In this document: piece after piece, positions 15,506 to 22,791 of the stretch
How positions within the stretch are numbered: position 1 is the stretch's first letter
Layout of the letters: every line of letters begins with the position of its first letter
DNA from: a virus
DNA length: 40,006 nucleotides
IMG/VR virus record: IMGVR_UViG_3300036820_000041
Location: 1 to 40,006 of that record
Strand: one strand, 5' to 3'
Notes under the pieces: generated by a model
Database searches by the model: none
Seen by the model: only the letters and a program-made list of their open reading frames with translations
What the model was told of the DNA's origin: nothing
Translations under genes and position numbers: made by a program

Positions 15506-16237
15506 TTAGATATTCGCCAGATTCCTCGCAGCTATTTTCATAAAATCTTCATCGCTCATACTCGCATAGTAGTCGGCTGCGCTCAGTTGCCCTTGCCCAC
15601 CAACGCTTGCTAAAGTTTGCGGTTTGCTTGCATTCGTAAGTGCTCGTTGCCCATTGCTACTGGTATGTGGCTCTGGTGGCTGACTCGCTTTTGCATTTAA
15701 TTCCGCTAACAGGTATGCTGCCTCATATGGATTCGAAACCTTCTGGATCATCTCGGCAAATATCGGGTTCTTGCTAGTTAATTGCGGTACGTGCTTAGTG
15801 ACCATTGCGTTCCAGTCCTGACGTTGGGCCTTTGTTTCGATGGCAGTTAACGCGTCTTTGATCTCCCCCCGGAGTATGACGTTTTCCTGTCTCATTGAAT
15901 CGAAGGCCTTTCTAACGTCGCGCCCATCATCCCAGTCCAATGCCGCATAAGCATCTTCCTTTGTGACTTGCGCCGATTCTGGCCGTGGTATCTTCGAGTA
16001 TGCTTCCGCTTGCCCTTTCCAATACTCACGCTCTGACTGCAATCTCGCTGCTTCCTCACGTAATGCCCGAAAGTTCATCTCCTTGTCGGACACTTGCTGC
16101 TGACCGGCGACATCTAGCTCAGTTACGCCCGCGCGACCGTCGACGAATTGGTCCATGTTTACGTCGTTTGAGTTGTATTGTGCTTGAGACTCAGGAAACA
16201 ACTCCCCCCCTGGCCTCGACATATCTATATCTTCCAT
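15506..16237 (-). CDS. Capsid scaffolding protein
   Basis: A 243-residue acidic, strongly helical protein with a coiled-coil stretch about 45-120 (FRALREEAARLQSEREYWKG and on). The region near 120-190 is helical with Ala and Glu. The C-terminus, AADYYASMSDEDFMKIAARN, is a short helix of the type that binds capsid in scaffold proteins. It lies just before the capsid gene, the usual place. The ATG at 16237 is chosen because AGAGGA is seven bases upstream. Function is from shape and context; scaffolds diverge rapidly in sequence. Confidence 0.75.
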   Translation of the reverse strand: MEDIDMSRPGGELFPESQAQYNSNDVNMDQFVDGRAGVTELDVAGQQQVSDKEMNFRALREEAARLQSEREYWKGQAEAYSKIPRPESAQVTKEDAYAALDWDDGRDVRKAFDSMRQENVILRGEIKDALTAIETKAQRQDWNAMVTKHVPQLTSKNPIFAEMIQKVSNPYEAAYLLAELNAKASQPPEPHTSSNGQRALTNASKPQTLASVGGQGQLSAADYYASMSDEDFMKIAARNLANI

Positions 16238-16281
16238 TCATTCCTCTTTAGTCTCGGCGACAGACCAGTTCACGCCCGTTA

Positions 16282-16311
16282 TTCAAATAAAATCTTGTCA
16301 CTTGAGGCAAA
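16282..16311 (-). promoter_or_regulatory. Conserved 30-base late element, copy 3
   Basis: On the minus strand: TTTGCCTCAAGTGACAAGAT, then TTTATTTGAA. It has 24 of 30 identities to copy 2 and 23 of 30 to copy 4. It is 44 bases upstream of the scaffold ATG and lies after a stop, in a gap of about 150 bases, so it probably feeds the scaffold and capsid genes. Confidence 0.65.
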
Positions 16312-16388
16312 ATTTTTTTAATACACCGCTGCTTTGCCAGGCTGGTTCAACGGAAAACCTTTATAGGCCCCCTACCTCTGGTAAAAAG

Positions 16389-16826
16389 CTAAGCCAACAA
16401 TATCGATCCTGACTTCTTGGCCGCTTGCTCTATCGATGGTATGTAGTCCTCGCTCTTGCTTGACAACTCCGCTTCGCTTATAGGCACGTCGTATGGCAAA
16501 CAAAGGTCCGGCTCTACTTCCAATCTCTTATCCTTGTAACTCCACTTGAACACGAGTACCCCTACCATTGCCGCTGGAGGACGCTTTATGATCACCTCCC
16601 ATCCTGCAACAATCGCGTTTTTCTCTCGTGCGTGAGGCTTTGCAGCGTATAGCACCCAGAAGTCACGGCCCTTGAACGGGTAATGCTTGGAGTACTTTTC
16701 CGCAAGAACTTGAGCCGCTGTCCAACAGTCCCTCGCCATTGGTTCCCGCGTTTCTCCCATCTCTTGCATGTTTGAGTTACGCTTCTGTCCAACAAGTGTC
16801 GTCTGCATTAAGTCTTCTAGGCCCAT
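16389..16826 (-). CDS. Uncharacterised protein between portal and scaffold genes
   Basis: A 145-residue protein, MGLEDLMQTTLVGQKRNSNM and on. The middle reads FWVLYAAKPHAREKNAIVAGW and KRPPAAMVGVLVFKWSYKDK, ending SIEQAAKKSGSILLA. A mixed alpha/beta fold seems likely: helix, strand, strand, helix. It contains no known catalytic motif I can see. It is the last of the small proteins that follow the portal gene and overlaps its upstream neighbour by ten bases. Confidence 0.6.
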   Translation of the reverse strand: MGLEDLMQTTLVGQKRNSNMQEMGETREPMARDCWTAAQVLAEKYSKHYPFKGRDFWVLYAAKPHAREKNAIVAGWEVIIKRPPAAMVGVLVFKWSYKDKRLEVEPDLCLPYDVPISEAELSSKSEDYIPSIEQAAKKSGSILLA

Positions 16827-17062
16827 GGATACTCTCGGAATTGCGAATGTGCCTTGCGAAACTCCATCTCTGTGCCACGCTTGCCAGCAAGACCGTAAGC
16901 TTCATCCATTGCTTCCTGCTTCATTTCGAAAACACCTGCTTGCCAATCCATCGCGACAGAATGTGGTGTAGTCTCGGATTGATGACTCACCATAGGCTCA
17001 CGCGTGTTGTAGTGCTCCATACTCTCGAAGCCATGTTGATGACCCGAAGGATTCTCTTTCAT
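16817..17062 (-). CDS. Small hydrophilic protein of unknown function
   Basis: An 81-residue protein starting MKENPSGHQHGFESMEHYNT. The ATG at 17062 is preferred over one at 17098 because GGAG lies seven bases before it. Rich in His, Glu and Met, with a helical middle (VFEMKQEAMDEAYGLAGKRG). Not recognised. It overlaps the following gene by ten bases. Confidence 0.5.
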   Translation of the reverse strand: MKENPSGHQHGFESMEHYNTREPMVSHQSETTPHSVAMDWQAGVFEMKQEAMDEAYGLAGKRGTEMEFRKAHSQFREYPWA

Positions 17063-17123
17063 TTGTATTCTCCGTTTGTTACACTCATTTTTAGGCAAGT
17101 AGTCTCGTAGCTAACACCAGCTT

Positions 17124-17240
17124 TCAAGAGTACTTGCTCTTTTTCTTCAGCTTCCTCTTAATACTCGTGGGTGTGTGTGCATGTTCGGCCTTCTTTAACT
17201 GACTGCGTGCTTTCGATAGAGCCGACTTCTTCTTCTTCAT
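17124..17240 (-). CDS. Tiny lysine-rich protein
   Basis: A 38-residue ORF: MKKKKSALSKARSQLKKAEH, then six residues, then TSIKRKLKKKSKYS. 16 of 38 residues are Lys or Arg. It starts one base after the stop of the upstream gene (TGACATG), consistent with re-initiation. Short basic proteins of this sort ('KK...SK......K') are frequent in phage structural modules and may bind DNA or RNA. Function unknown. Confidence 0.5.
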   Translation of the reverse strand: MKKKKSALSKARSQLKKAEHAHTPTSIKRKLKKKSKYS

Positions 17241-17241
17241 G

Positions 17242-17427
17242 TCAAAAATCTATTGTTATATCTACTGGGCGTATGGTATCTGTTAAACCTAATTGTAACG
17301 CAGGATATTGCCGAAACTTTATCATTCTTCTTTGCAAGATCTGCTCCGTGAATAATTCTTGTTCCTGCTTATCGCATAAGTCTTGAATCACTCGGCTCAA
17401 CACTTGTATCAGTTTATTTTTATCCAT
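17242..17427 (-). CDS. Small uncharacterised protein
   Basis: A 61-residue protein, MDKNKLIQVLSRVIQDLCDK and on, mostly helical with acidic and Gln residues, ending PVDITIDF. Not recognised. It lies in the same orientation and close to its neighbours, so it belongs to the post-portal block. Confidence 0.5.
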   Translation of the reverse strand: MDKNKLIQVLSRVIQDLCDKQEQELFTEQILQRRMIKFRQYPALQLGLTDTIRPVDITIDF

Positions 17428-17494
17428 AGCTTTGTAAAACTTCTATTCTCTAATCAACCACAAGTTTCTATCTAGGTATTCTTCCGCTTCTTTA

Positions 17495-17914
17495 CTAGCC
17501 ATACCCTCTGCCCTCCGTACCGTACTTTGCGCTTGGCAGTAGCGTGTTCTGTAGCTCTCTCGGATTCTCGTACACAGCTTTCCCAGGATTTATCCCTTGC
17601 CACTCTTCCCAATACTCATGTTGTGCTCTCTCTGACGCAAGTGCTCTCTGTATCTCTGTCTGATGGTTGGTAGATCTTTCCTTTGTACCATACGCCCTTG
17701 TTGAACTTAAACCCCATAGTTGTTCCTTCGCCCACTGGTCTGATGAATCCCTCTGCCCTCTCGATCCACTCTTCTGATACGCCGAGGATTCTAACTGCTC
17801 CTTCGCCCACTCGCCTGGTAACGGATGGAACTTCGGATTGTAACTGTTGCTCTGGCCCGGTTGTGGCTTCAACGTGTTCATCGGAGCATTGCCGTCTTGC
17901 GTTATGTTGCCCAT
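17495..17914 (-). CDS. Hydrophilic protein with repeated WAKEQL motif
   Basis: A 139-residue protein rich in Ser, Gln, Glu and Tyr. Two copies of a WAKEQL motif (EWAKEQLESS and QWAKEQLWGL) lie about 25 residues apart. The rest looks disordered, with a helical ALASERAQHEYWEEWQG. GGGAG is ten bases upstream of the ATG. A competing ORF at 17616-17924 overlaps in another frame; I prefer this frame because of its internal repeat and better composition. Function unknown. Confidence 0.5.
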   Translation of the reverse strand: MGNITQDGNAPMNTLKPQPGQSNSYNPKFHPLPGEWAKEQLESSAYQKSGSRGQRDSSDQWAKEQLWGLSSTRAYGTKERSTNHQTEIQRALASERAQHEYWEEWQGINPGKAVYENPRELQNTLLPSAKYGTEGRGYG

Positions 17915-17929
17915 TCACAGACACTCCCT

Positions 17930-18163
17930 TTAAAACGATGCCTTCCCCAATGGTACACTCTCGCCAGAATGACTCCCGTGCGCGTACCGATAGCTGTCCT
18001 CGTGCTGCTTGCGTTCGTTCTCCATCATGAACTGTAGATCGCTCGTAGTGTGCCCCTCGGAACCTTGTTTCAATGCAGGAGTCTGGCCAGGCAAATGCGT
18101 CTTCAGCTTCTCTCCTACAACACTCATATAGCCACCCTCACCCTGGAACATACTAGCTGTCAT
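17930..18163 (-). CDS. Small hydrophilic protein of unknown function
   Basis: A 77-residue protein, MTASMFQGEGGYMSVVGEKL, then a KTHLPGQTPALKQGS stretch, and a polar His/Ser-rich end (RYAHGSHSGESVPLGKASF). No motif recognised. It begins six bases after the stop of the 18169-18330 gene; the ATG at 18127 is an alternative start. Confidence 0.45.
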   Translation of the reverse strand: MTASMFQGEGGYMSVVGEKLKTHLPGQTPALKQGSEGHTTSDLQFMMENERKQHEDSYRYAHGSHSGESVPLGKASF

Positions 18164-18168
18164 GGTTT

Positions 18169-18330
18169 CTATTTCATCACTTTGGTTTTCTTCGTAAATG
18201 GCACTTGTTTCTCCTCAAACACAAACATCTGTGCCGGTATATCAATCGTGTATTCGCACCCATCAATCTCGTTGTACCAAGTGTCGCCTTCCCAAACGTA
18301 AATCGGAGGTACTTTGCCCACCCATCTCAC
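18169..18330 (-). CDS. Small protein with GTG start
   Basis: A 53-residue ORF without an ATG start. GTG at 18330 overlaps the stop of the upstream gene (TAGTG), and GGGAG lies eight bases before, so it is translationally coupled. Text: WVGKVPPIYVWEGDTWYNEI, then DGCEYTIDIPAQMFVF and a Lys-rich end KKTKVMK. A beta-rich fold with conserved-looking Trp and Tyr is likely. Function unknown. The gene would otherwise leave a gap of 166 bases in a tight operon. Confidence 0.55.
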   Translation of the reverse strand: MRWVGKVPPIYVWEGDTWYNEIDGCEYTIDIPAQMFVFEEKQVPFTKKTKVMK

Positions 18331-18560
18331 TATGGTCTCCCGCTAAACTGAATCCCTTGCGGACAATCAATCATTTGACCATCAATCATCTCAAACTTAC
18401 GCTTGCTTCGCATCCCACTGACCTGTCTCTCCAAGTACTCCCGCGAGTGTGGCTGCATCCCTACCGTGTCAAGTTGCGTCGCCCAGCTCGGCTCTAACTC
18501 ATGCATCTCATACTCATCAAGCCCACGTTCAGGCCCAGCAATAAAATCATGTTCGTTCAT
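18330..18560 (-). CDS. Small acidic protein of unknown function
   Basis: A 76-residue protein beginning MNEHDFIAGPERGLDEYEMH. Several Pro and Arg follow, then KRKFEMIDGQMIDCPQGIQF. Not recognised. It begins two bases after the end of the His-rich gene. Its TAG stop shares a base with the following GTG start. Confidence 0.5.
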   Translation of the reverse strand: MNEHDFIAGPERGLDEYEMHELEPSWATQLDTVGMQPHSREYLERQVSGMRSKRKFEMIDGQMIDCPQGIQFSGRP

Positions 18561-18562
18561 AC

Positions 18563-18895
18563 CTACCCCTTGTGTGTCTCGTGCCCATGCTGACTGTTGA
18601 AATCACGGCTATGGTGCTTCTCTAAATGATGCTTGTGGTGCTCCATCGCTTCTTCGTGCCGAGCCTTCTCCTCTTCCAAGTGATGATGCATGTGACTCTT
18701 GTGATGTCCTTCGTGGCTCATCTCGTTCATATGTTCCTTCATCGGTCCGCCCCCTTCTCTTGTTTGTCTCACAACCCTCGTAGGCATGTGCCATTCGTCC
18801 GCTGTGCGCGTTTGTACGTTGTGCTGTAGGTCCATACCACCCTGCCTTAGATCGTTCGTCCCAGCGCCTGTAAAGCCCCATCCGTCGTTATTCAT
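18563..18895 (-). CDS. Histidine-rich protein
   Basis: A 110-residue protein. The N-terminal half is Gly/Thr rich (MNNDGWGFTGAGTNDLRQGG). The C-terminal half is packed with His and Glu: MKEHMNEMSHEGHHKSHMHH, then HLEEEKARHEEAMEHHKHHL and EKHHSRDF. 22 of the last ~60 residues are His, many spaced i, i+3/4 on a predicted helix, which is a metal-binding pattern. It overlaps its upstream neighbour by eight bases. Zn or Ni storage, or a virion part, would fit; neither is shown. Confidence 0.6.
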   Translation of the reverse strand: MNNDGWGFTGAGTNDLRQGGMDLQHNVQTRTADEWHMPTRVVRQTREGGGPMKEHMNEMSHEGHHKSHMHHHLEEEKARHEEAMEHHKHHLEKHHSRDFNSQHGHETHKG

Positions 18896-19028
18896 TCAGA
18901 GATGCGACCAAAGCAGTACCAAGTAAGATTCCAGAGTCCACCTTTCCCAATACATTAAAAATAAATTGTGCTCTGAAACCCATCTCGTACAAAAGTCTCA
19001 TCAAATCAATCTTGTCTTTGTCGCTCAT
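18888..19028 (-). CDS. Tiny protein after the portal gene
   Basis: A 46-residue ORF, MSDKDKIDLMRLLYEMGFRA, then QFIFNVLGKVDSGILLGTAL and VASLNE. Its ATG overlaps the portal stop (ATGA), and it overlaps the next start by eight bases. A helix with a hydrophobic C-terminal half suggests membrane or portal association. Too short for a usual ORF cut-off but well supported by coupling. Confidence 0.55.
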   Translation of the reverse strand: MSDKDKIDLMRLLYEMGFRAQFIFNVLGKVDSGILLGTALVASLNE

Positions 19029-20992
19029 TTCTTACTCCCTGTAACTGCTGGCTGCGGTACCACTGTATCTGCCGACTTGAACCGCTGCTCTTCTTCGATA
19101 CCCCTAATCATCTCCAATAACTTCCCGGCATTGTTCACATCGATCTCGTCCATCTCTTTCATCGCTCGTACCTCATTCAGTCCAGCCCTTGACCGCTCTT
19201 CCTGTGCCGCTGCTAGTCGCTCTTCGCTCAATGCCGCATCGTACTTGATCCTGCTCAGACGCTCTTCTCCCAAGGAAATATCCGTAAACGCTTTTGCTTG
19301 CAGTAGCTCGTTGACCTGTTTCCTGTCTTCCATCTCTTGCTTCTGCTCTGCCTGCGCCGCCTGTGCCCTCTGCTGAACCAACTCCATCCCACGCTTACTG
19401 ATCGGGTACGGCGACATCTCCCACAACATCTCATCAGGAACGTATACCCCACCAGCCTTCATTGTCCACGCTTGCATAAACGCTTGCTGCTTCTGTGTCT
19501 CCGTCATTGGGTATTCCATAAAGTCAATGTCGTACTCAAGGAATGTGTTGTTGTAAAATTCAGGTGTTGGAGTCTGCTTGATTAATCGCTCGACTTTTTC
19601 CGGCGTGAACTTTTGTATCAGCTTCAACACCTTTTTGTTCAGTAAGTAGTCGGCCTCGCGAAAGTTATCCATAATTGGGCCGAGTTGCATGATCGCCATC
19701 GACTGCTTCATCTTGAAAAGCATCGCACTCATCCGGTCAGTATCGTCACTCCCAAGCGCTCCCAAATCGACGTAGTCCTTGATGTCGTTATCGAAAGAGT
19801 CCTGCAATGCAAATAAACTCTCTGGTAACGTAGGTGGATTAATCCTCTCAGCATCGGTTATCTCAAAGCCGGGATTGAAAAACACAACCTTACCCTGGCC
19901 CGTCTGAAACAATGACCGAGGATTCGATACCGCTCCACTCTTTGCCTTCCAACCACTGCCAATCTGCGAGTCCATAATGTCGAGTAGCTTGCTCTTGCGC
20001 ATGTTGTACTCTTCATTTGAATCTCTAAGCAGTCTCTGTAGGCCCTGGATCTTCCACTGAAATAAATCGTATGAAGGGTCAAATACACAGTAATAGGGCA
20101 CGAAAGGGTACTCTGAAATACCCCAGGGATCTTCACCACTGTACAGCAACCGATTCTCGACAATGATGTTATACTCTACCGTCTTGTAGTACCCCTCGAT
20201 CACAGCCAAGTTAGGAAAGAACCTCTGCAACATGTCCAATCGCTTCCTGTCGCCCTTCCACGGTTTCTGCTCACCACTCTGCCTATCAACTAAGATCCAC
20301 CCCTTCTTGTACCGCTGCTTCCAGTATTCGTTGTATGAAAGTAATTCCTGTAATCCCCATTGGCGCGCGTAAGGTTCATAAGTAAATTTTTCATCTCTAT
20401 TACCATAACCCATTGCATCGACTTCACGCTCACTCCCAGGCACTAATGACTTGATCACGTCTTTGCTCAGGTACTTTCTTCGCGCCACAAACGTACAGTC
20501 TTCAAGGTCTATGCGGGAACTGAAGGGGTCCCAGATAACGTCATTCCAGTTGTCCAGGTGAAACTCGATTCGCCCGTTGACATAGTCGCTGCGATAGTCT
20601 ACCCAAGGCGACACCCACGCTATTCCACTGACCAGACTGTTGTGCCTGGCTCGATTCGATACCTTGTACCCCTTCGGATTCATCTGCGTCTGGAGCAACT
20701 CTGTCAATTGTGAAGCCGTCTCTGGATTGGAATTCTCTCGGTGGACTACAACACTCTGCATCTGATTGGCACTCAAGTATCCGCTGACCATGTTGATCGT
20801 CTTGCGGCTCTTGTTGAACGTAAAAGCATTGCGCCTCTCCTCATTCAAGTACTTCATCTGCTCCAAAGACCACTGATTGCCAAGGTAGAACCCCACATCC
20901 CGATATTGCTCAGCGTATAGTGGATTCAAAAGCATGTAAGAGCGGTTGTAGTCCTGCGTAAAATCACTGACAACATCAAAATCCGTAGGCAT
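19025..20992 (-). CDS. Portal protein (P22-like)
   Basis: A 655-residue protein. N-terminal patterns DFTQDYNRSYMLLNPLYAEQ, FYLGNQWSLEQMKYLNEERR and FNKSRKTINMVSGYLSANQM match the N-terminal part of P22-type portals ('N.....V..V.G'). Later come ARRKYLSKDVIKSLVPGSE, VEGYYKTVEYNI-type strands, PFVPYYCVFDPSYDLF, LQRLLRDSNEEYNMRKSKLL and a DSQIGSGWKAKSGAV segment. The C-terminal ~90 residues form a helical barrel-like, Gln/Glu-rich region. It is a dodecameric DNA channel at one capsid vertex, docking terminase and tail. Upstream of scaffold and capsid, the usual order. Length is in the P22 range (~725). Confidence 0.85.
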   Translation of the reverse strand: MPTDFDVVSDFTQDYNRSYMLLNPLYAEQYRDVGFYLGNQWSLEQMKYLNEERRNAFTFNKSRKTINMVSGYLSANQMQSVVVHRENSNPETASQLTELLQTQMNPKGYKVSNRARHNSLVSGIAWVSPWVDYRSDYVNGRIEFHLDNWNDVIWDPFSSRIDLEDCTFVARRKYLSKDVIKSLVPGSEREVDAMGYGNRDEKFTYEPYARQWGLQELLSYNEYWKQRYKKGWILVDRQSGEQKPWKGDRKRLDMLQRFFPNLAVIEGYYKTVEYNIIVENRLLYSGEDPWGISEYPFVPYYCVFDPSYDLFQWKIQGLQRLLRDSNEEYNMRKSKLLDIMDSQIGSGWKAKSGAVSNPRSLFQTGQGKVVFFNPGFEITDAERINPPTLPESLFALQDSFDNDIKDYVDLGALGSDDTDRMSAMLFKMKQSMAIMQLGPIMDNFREADYLLNKKVLKLIQKFTPEKVERLIKQTPTPEFYNNTFLEYDIDFMEYPMTETQKQQAFMQAWTMKAGGVYVPDEMLWEMSPYPISKRGMELVQQRAQAAQAEQKQEMEDRKQVNELLQAKAFTDISLGEERLSRIKYDAALSEERLAAAQEERSRAGLNEVRAMKEMDEIDVNNAGKLLEMIRGIEEEQRFKSADTVVPQPAVTGSKK

Positions 20993-21022
20993 AGATACCC
21001 TTGTGCAAACTCATCTAACACA

Positions 21023-21052
21023 AGTAAAGTATTTATTTTAATTGTAGGCAAG
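21023..21052 (-). promoter_or_regulatory. Diverged late element, copy 5 (portal)
   Basis: On the minus strand, CTTGCCTACAATTAAAATAA then ATACTTTACT. It fits the late element with a one-base shift: TTGCCT, AATT, then an A/T tract. It lies 30 bases before the portal ATG, where a late promoter is expected. Confidence 0.4.
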
Positions 21053-21110
21053 AGATATTAAAGAAAAATTTTTAGCAAGACACAGAATCGATACAGAGAG
21101 AAACTTTGAT

Positions 21111-21139
21111 TGACAACTTGTAGACTCTGGGACTATTGT
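21111..21139 (+). promoter_or_regulatory. Sigma70-like promoter for the replication operon
   Basis: TTGACA (21111-21116), 17-base spacer, TATTGT (21134-21139). Transcription would start near 21145 and make a leader of about 180 bases holding both inverted repeats before the first ATG at 21327. Confidence 0.55.
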
Positions 21140-21156
21140 GAGAGAAATAAAAGGAA

Positions 21157-21200
21157 GCCCACACTATTACTGAAGGCTGTTAGAAGCTGGTAGTGTGGGC
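21157..21200 (+). repeat. Inverted repeat / stem-loop in the leader, 10 to 13 bp
   Basis: GCCCACACTA (21157-21166) is the exact reverse complement of TAGTGTGGGC (21191-21200). Two T-G wobbles and an A-T pair could extend the stem to 13, leaving an 18-base loop. No T-run follows, so it is not a simple terminator. Confidence 0.75.
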
Positions 21201-21220
21201 AAGATATCATACAATAAGAC

Positions 21221-21288
21221 AAGAAGCTGTATACCTGAACTTTGAACGGATTGGGTATACTAGTTACAAGCTCAATATACAGCTTCTT
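21221..21288 (+). repeat. Second inverted repeat with a competing inner repeat
   Basis: AAGAAGCTGTAT (21221-21232) and ATACAGCTTCTT (21277-21288) are exact reverse complements, 44 bases apart. Inside, GTATACC (21229-21235) can pair with GGTATAC (21254-21260), which uses bases of the outer left arm. The two foldings cannot form together fully, so the leader could switch between them. Confidence 0.7.
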
Positions 21289-21326
21289 ACGAATAAAGAG
21301 CAATCATATTCAATAGGAGCTGAGAA

Positions 21327-22280
21327 ATGTCAATCATCCGTACAGTCCATAATAAGTTCAATCCATACTCCTGCCTTAACAATCAAGCTCTCTTCGACCC
21401 TCAATTACACCATTCTGCTCGTGGTCTATGGGCTCAGTGTATGGCTCGCAAAGACGACTGGACCTTCTATATCAAAGAATTAGCAACGCATACTCTTGAT
21501 GGAAGAGACGCAATCTACACACAAATCAAAGAACTGATGAAAGCGGGGTACTGCGCAAGAATAAGGATCAAACAAAAGAACCCAAAAGGAAGCGGATCTC
21601 TGTTCGGCGGTATTGAATATATCCTTTTCGAAACCAAAGCCACTCAAGAAATGAAAGACGAATACCTGCGAGAATTTCAAAAAAAACATCCACACGCAGA
21701 ATATCTACCGCTAGAGAGAAAACAGGAAGAATTAAAGAAATGTTTCCCGCATCCGGCATTTCCCGATCTGGGAAAGCCGGCACTAACAAGTACTGAAGAA
21801 CAAGCAAGTAATGAAACACAATGTTATGATGTCGCGCGAGCGCGAGTTGTTGAAAAACCTTCTTTTGATTATGCTACTACGGAAGAAGAAGCTCCTGATC
21901 CTAAAGAATCTCCTCCATGGAAACCTATGCAAGATGAAGTTGGTCCTATCGAATATATCACCCCCGCAGGCAAGAAAAAGCAAGTGACCGAAACAGAGAT
22001 CTATCAGAAGTTCCTTAAAGAGCCATACAACACAGAAACGGTAAAAACAGCCATCAAACGTTTGCGCAAGAACACCTCCCCCATCAGTGACCCAATCAAG
22101 TACCTACTAGGCATCTGTGCCAATGTGGAGAAAGCAAAGAAGAACACATCTATGAAGAAAAAACGGGTAGAAAAAACAGAGGCTGACTATACTGAGATAT
22201 CAAAGAAACCCGAAGTAAACATTAGCTGGCAAGAACTACTAAAGAAAAATAATGAAAAACCCCTTTGGAAACCGCTATGA
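21327..22280 (+). CDS. Replication initiator-like protein with N-terminal winged helix
   Basis: A 317-residue protein. Residues about 10-90 read NKFNPYSCLNNQALFDPQLH, then ARGLWAQCMARKDDWTFYIK, and ELMKAGYCARIRIKQ. This fits the 'N..L.D..LS..A.GL......DDW.F....L......GR.AI...I.EL...GY' helix-turn-helix common in phage and plasmid replication initiators. The centre (100-200) is low-complexity and acidic. The C-terminal part (from ~210) is helical and Lys-rich, ending ISWQELLKKNNEKPLWKPL, which may contact the helicase or loader. The next gene, a DnaC-like loader, overlaps it by 29 bases. AGGAG lies seven bases before the ATG. It is named by pattern and context only. Confidence 0.7.
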   Translation: MSIIRTVHNKFNPYSCLNNQALFDPQLHHSARGLWAQCMARKDDWTFYIKELATHTLDGRDAIYTQIKELMKAGYCARIRIKQKNPKGSGSLFGGIEYILFETKATQEMKDEYLREFQKKHPHAEYLPLERKQEELKKCFPHPAFPDLGKPALTSTEEQASNETQCYDVARARVVEKPSFDYATTEEEAPDPKESPPWKPMQDEVGPIEYITPAGKKKQVTETEIYQKFLKEPYNTETVKTAIKRLRKNTSPISDPIKYLLGICANVEKAKKNTSMKKKRVEKTEADYTEISKKPEVNISWQELLKKNNEKPLWKPL

Positions 22281-22791
22281 TGATGCTCATTTATCTAAAG
22301 TAGAACAAAGCGAAAGTGATATAGAAAAAATTAATTATTGGTGGAAAAATCCTTCTGGAACCCTATATATGTGTGGAAATGCTGGGACTGGGAAGACTTA
22401 TATCTGTGCAGCATTCTACAACCAGTTTGGATGGGATAAATGTCGTGCCTATCGAGAATGTGATTTACTGGCTCATCTTCGAGAAACTATTAATAAAAAC
22501 TGGGACGCTATAACAGAGATCAAAAGATTGTGCCAGATTGAGTACATGATTCTAGATGATTTAGGTAGTTCATCAATGACAGATTGGCAGAAAGAAATGT
22601 TGTTTTGTTTCATTGACGAACGTTACAACAATAAGCTTCCCACCATTATTACATCTAATCTAGACACGAAACAAATGAAAAATACATTCCACAATCGTAT
22701 GTTCTCTAGACTATATGCAAAAGAAAATGTAGTTATAGATTTATTAAATTCAGATGACCGAAGACAAAACATACACTTTGTAGGCAAATAA
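22252..22791 (+). CDS. DnaC/IstB-like AAA+ helicase loader
   Basis: A 179-residue ATPase. Walker A CGNAGTGKT at residues 41-49, Walker B YMILDDLG at 98-105, sensor-type TIITSNL at 131-137, and a possible arginine finger in RMFSRLY at 149-155. DnaC-family loaders open the DnaB ring and place it on DNA; one is expected here beside the initiator and with the DnaB-like helicase at the left edge. It is shorter than bacterial DnaC (~245), as the N-terminal helicase-binding domain is very short. It overlaps the initiator by 29 bases and its stop overlaps the next ATG (TAATG). Confidence 0.85.
   Translation: MKNPFGNRYDDAHLSKVEQSESDIEKINYWWKNPSGTLYMCGNAGTGKTYICAAFYNQFGWDKCRAYRECDLLAHLRETINKNWDAITEIKRLCQIEYMILDDLGSSSMTDWQKEMLFCFIDERYNNKLPTIITSNLDTKQMKNTFHNRMFSRLYAKENVVIDLLNSDDRRQNIHFVGK

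Larger units (their letters stand above)
20993..21326. other. Divergent control region (portal operon minus, replication operon plus)
   Basis: 334 bases without a gene. Contents: the portal-side late element (minus), a sigma70-like promoter (21111-21139, plus), and two long inverted repeats in the plus-strand leader (21157-21200 and 21221-21288). Three copies of the octamer AGAAGCTG occur: 21182-21189 and 21223-21230 forward, and 21280-21287 reverse. AGGAG lies upstream of the ATG at 21327. Both transcription units start here. Confidence 0.7.

Noticed and set aside
17616-17924. 102-residue ORF in another frame over 17495-17914
   Set aside because: Composition is Arg/Glu-rich and shifts; the other frame has an internal repeat and a better fit to its neighbours.
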